Positions 62,152 to 64,000 of a stretch of 64,000 nt of DNA are shown here, in pieces. The notes beneath the pieces are model-generated. The model did no database searches, was not told the DNA's origin, and saw only the letters and a list, made by a program, of their open reading frames with translations. The stretch covers positions 4,057,436 through 4,121,435 of the forward strand of contig NZ_KQ976354.1 in assembly GCF_000346485.2 (NCBI RefSeq). The letters are read 5' to 3'. The first letter of the stretch is position 1. Each line of letters starts with the position of its first letter. The translations under genes were made by a program, and so were the position numbers. The stretch comes from Scytonema hofmannii PCC 7110. GTDB lineage: Bacteria > Cyanobacteriota > Cyanobacteriia > Cyanobacteriales > Nostocaceae.

Positions 62152-63721
62152 GGAGAAATACTTTGAGCAGGTGAACAATCACTATGTTGTTCAAAAAGAG
62201 TTGCGTCGTGGTGTGATTTTTGGTCGTCACGATTTGGTTCAAGATGCACCTATTTCTCGAATTGACTTATTAGTATGCCGGAATACTTTAATGTATTTCA
62301 ATACTGAAACACAAGCTAAAGTTCTTGATAGATTTCATTTTGCTCTTAACGATAGCGGCTTTCTCTTTTTAGGGAAAGCAGAAATGTTGTTTAGCCGAAA
62401 CAACTCATTCACTCCATTGGAATTACGACAACGAGTATTTATTAAAGTTCCAAACGGCAACTTCGGCGATATACTATTGAACTTCGCTTATTCTAGTAGG
62501 CCGCAGGCTGTTCCAGAAATGGTCGATCAAATACGCATTCATGAAGCAACTTTTGAGATTGACCCCATCGCTCAAATTGTTGTAGATCTCAAAGGCGCAG
62601 TCATTCTGGCTAATAGTGAAGCCCGTAACTCATTTAATCTCAACTCTAGAGATTTGGGTCGTCCTTTGCAGGATTTAGAGCTTTCCTACCGACCGGTAGA
62701 ATTGCGATCGCGTATCGACCAAGTTCGCACCAATTGTCGCGGGATCGTATTAAAAGACATAGAGTGGTCTACACTCAACCGCGATCTGAAATATTTAGAC
62801 GTGCAATTAATCCCCTTGTTAGATGATAACACTGACGAGTTGTTAGGTATAAAAATTATTTTTGTTGATGTTACCCGCTATAAAAACTTACAGCAGGAAC
62901 TAGTTCATGCTAACCAGGAATTAGAAACGGCTTATGAAGAACTGCAATCTACCAACGAAGAATTAGAAACCACCAACGAAGAATTAGAAACCACCAACGA
63001 AGAACTTCAGTCTACTGTAGAAGAGCTAGAAACCACCAACGAAGAACTCCAGTCTACAAACGAAGAACTCGAAACTATGAATGAAGAACTGCAATCCACA
63101 AACGAGGAATTGCAGACCATGAACGAAGAACTGCGCCAACGCAGTGAAGAACTTAATAAAGTCAACGGCTTTTTGGAATCCATTCTCATCAGCCTTCGCG
63201 CCGGAGTTGTTGTTCTCAACCACAATTTACAGATCTTAATATGGAACCGGAAAGCTGAAGATTTATGGGGTTTACGGTTTGATGAAGTTTTTTCCAGACA
63301 CTTTATGACTTTGGATATCGGCTTGCCCCTAGAACCACTTAGAGTGCCAATTGGGTCTATTATCAACGGGGAATCTGATTATTATGAAGTGGTGCTGGAT
63401 GCTAGAAACCGCCGAGGTCGCGCAATTCAGTGCCACATAATTTGCACTCCTCTTTTAGGCACACCAAACGACCTTCAAGGTGTCATCCTATTGATGGAAG
63501 AGCGTTAACAAGAGAAATAGTCCAAAAAGGTCATAAGTTAAAAAAAGTATTTTTCTTTGTTATTTCATTTCATTATTTTGTCATTAGGAGGGATAATATA
63601 ATCAAAAGGAGTAATCAAGATTTATTAGAAGTCAACACCTGACTATTAACCTAGTAGATAGATTAAGTATCTTGATAAGACAAGTATCTTTACGGTGGAA
63701 GAGAGGATAAGAGGAAAGCCC

Positions 63722-64000
63722 GTGAATCTTGAAAACTTTGGTCGGCAAGTACACGAGGTGCGCCGACATACCCAGCTTCTACAGTATCGTGTCAGGGAAT
63801 CACCCGAAGGACAACAAGACTTGTTATCTGAGGCTTTTGAGGAACTACGTACAGCTTTGGAAGAACTGCACGTAGCAGAAGAAGAATTGCGCCTGCAAAA
63901 CGAACAGTTGGCGATCGCATGCCAAGAAGCAGCCATAGAACGCAGACGATATCAAGAATTATTTGATTTTGCTCCTGACGGTTACCTGGTAACAGATGCT
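63722..64000 (+). CDS. PAS-domain signalling protein, 5' part (window edge)
   Basis: The GTG at 63722 follows GAGGAAAGCC. Reads MNLENFGRQVHEVRRHTQLL, then a helical stretch (AFEELRTALEELHVAEEELR) and the start of a PAS domain (RRYQELFDFAPDGYLVTDA) cut at base 64000. No effector domain is visible. Being just after CheB and CheR-PAS, it probably is the sensor kinase or partner of that unit. Spacer 63509-63721 has no gene. Confidence 0.75.
   Translation, partial: MNLENFGRQVHEVRRHTQLLQYRVRESPEGQQDLLSEAFEELRTALEELHVAEEELRLQNEQLAIACQEAAIERRRYQELFDFAPDGYLVTDA

Larger units (their letters stand above)
60426..63508 (+). pseudogene. cheR: CheR-PAS methyltransferase gene with three lesions
   Basis: The 5' part reads MSNDKPNPELEKLLEYIKRS to YLEVHPD, then TAG at 60609-60611 where GAG is expected, and continues in frame FIELFNTILINITAFFREPE. 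The SAM site is VWSAGCASGEETYTLAILL. At 60944 an insertion sequence interrupts it. After 62156 the protein resumes as YFEQVNNHYVVQ, but one extra base in TACCTTTGAG (62158-62167) shifts the frame. The 3' half (62171-63508) has DLLVCRNTLMYFN, a PAS region, a long NEELETTNEELQ coiled-coil repeat and a second PAS domain. Dead through nonsense, insertion and frameshift. Confidence 0.9.

Overview
The window is chromosomal DNA from a cyanobacterium, most likely a filamentous, Nostocales-type one. Three things support this. The photosystem II genes psbH and psbN lie divergently at 26.9-27.3 kb. The HIP1 octamer GCGATCGC is scattered throughout. Short heptamer-like tandem repeats (CCCTACT, TTAGTGG, AAAATCC and similar) are typical of heterocystous genomes. 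No tRNA, rRNA or CRISPR array was recognised.

Layout. From 0 to 9 kb there is a large DUF4394/DUF4114 surface-type protein, an orphan sensor histidine kinase, an HD hydrolase preceded by the wreck of a CRISPR-associated WYL regulator (TIGR03985-like), and a caspase-like protease with a frameshifted EACC1 partner. From 9 to 12.5 kb is a scrapyard: SH3 lipoprotein remnant, eroded HigBA-like genes, an apparently intact VapBC-like pair, a broken IS4-type transposase and small scraps of the neighbouring helicase gene. From 12.6 to 23.7 kb, on the minus strand, lies the most striking locus. It has a membrane-anchored coiled-coil protein of 1272 aa, a protein of about 295 aa with a winged-helix-like start, and a DEAH helicase of about 2100 aa with DUF1998 and several zinc clusters. 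It looks like a Druantia type III-like defence operon with an extra middle gene.

From 23.9 to 27.4 kb are core genes: a PfkB kinase, rsmI, pth, tatA, psbH and psbN. From 27.6 to 41.2 kb come a double-glycine-leader peptide, a Ser/Thr kinase, a hydrolase, an aspartic protease, an ABC exporter, small proteins, a di-haem cytochrome, a WD40 protein and a ferric-reductase-like membrane protein, separated by several families of miniature inverted repeats.

From 41.7 to 46.3 kb an IS200/IS605 element joins two unrelated truncated genes: a PIN gene, and a vWA gene that belonged with the MoxR ATPase remnant beside it. From 46.4 to 51.7 kb are cobK, a fused nucleotidyltransferase/phosphomannomutase and a MalK-type ATPase that has absorbed a tandem repeat into its reading frame. 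From 51.8 to 53.4 kb is a decayed iscB with a likely omega-RNA upstream. From 53.8 to 59.2 kb are an SSB, a double-ATPase peptide transporter subunit, a DUF4258/DUF2283 pair and a second IS200/IS605 element with tnpA and tnpB. From 59.3 kb to the end are cheB, a cheR-PAS gene killed by a nonsense codon, a 1208-bp insertion sequence and a frameshift, and the start of a PAS protein.

Overall, stable core genes alternate with accessory islands where defence, toxin-antitoxin and transposon genes have been gained and then broken. Many lesions (single-base frameshifts, single stop codons, nested repeats, a precise 5-bp target duplication) can be read at base level.
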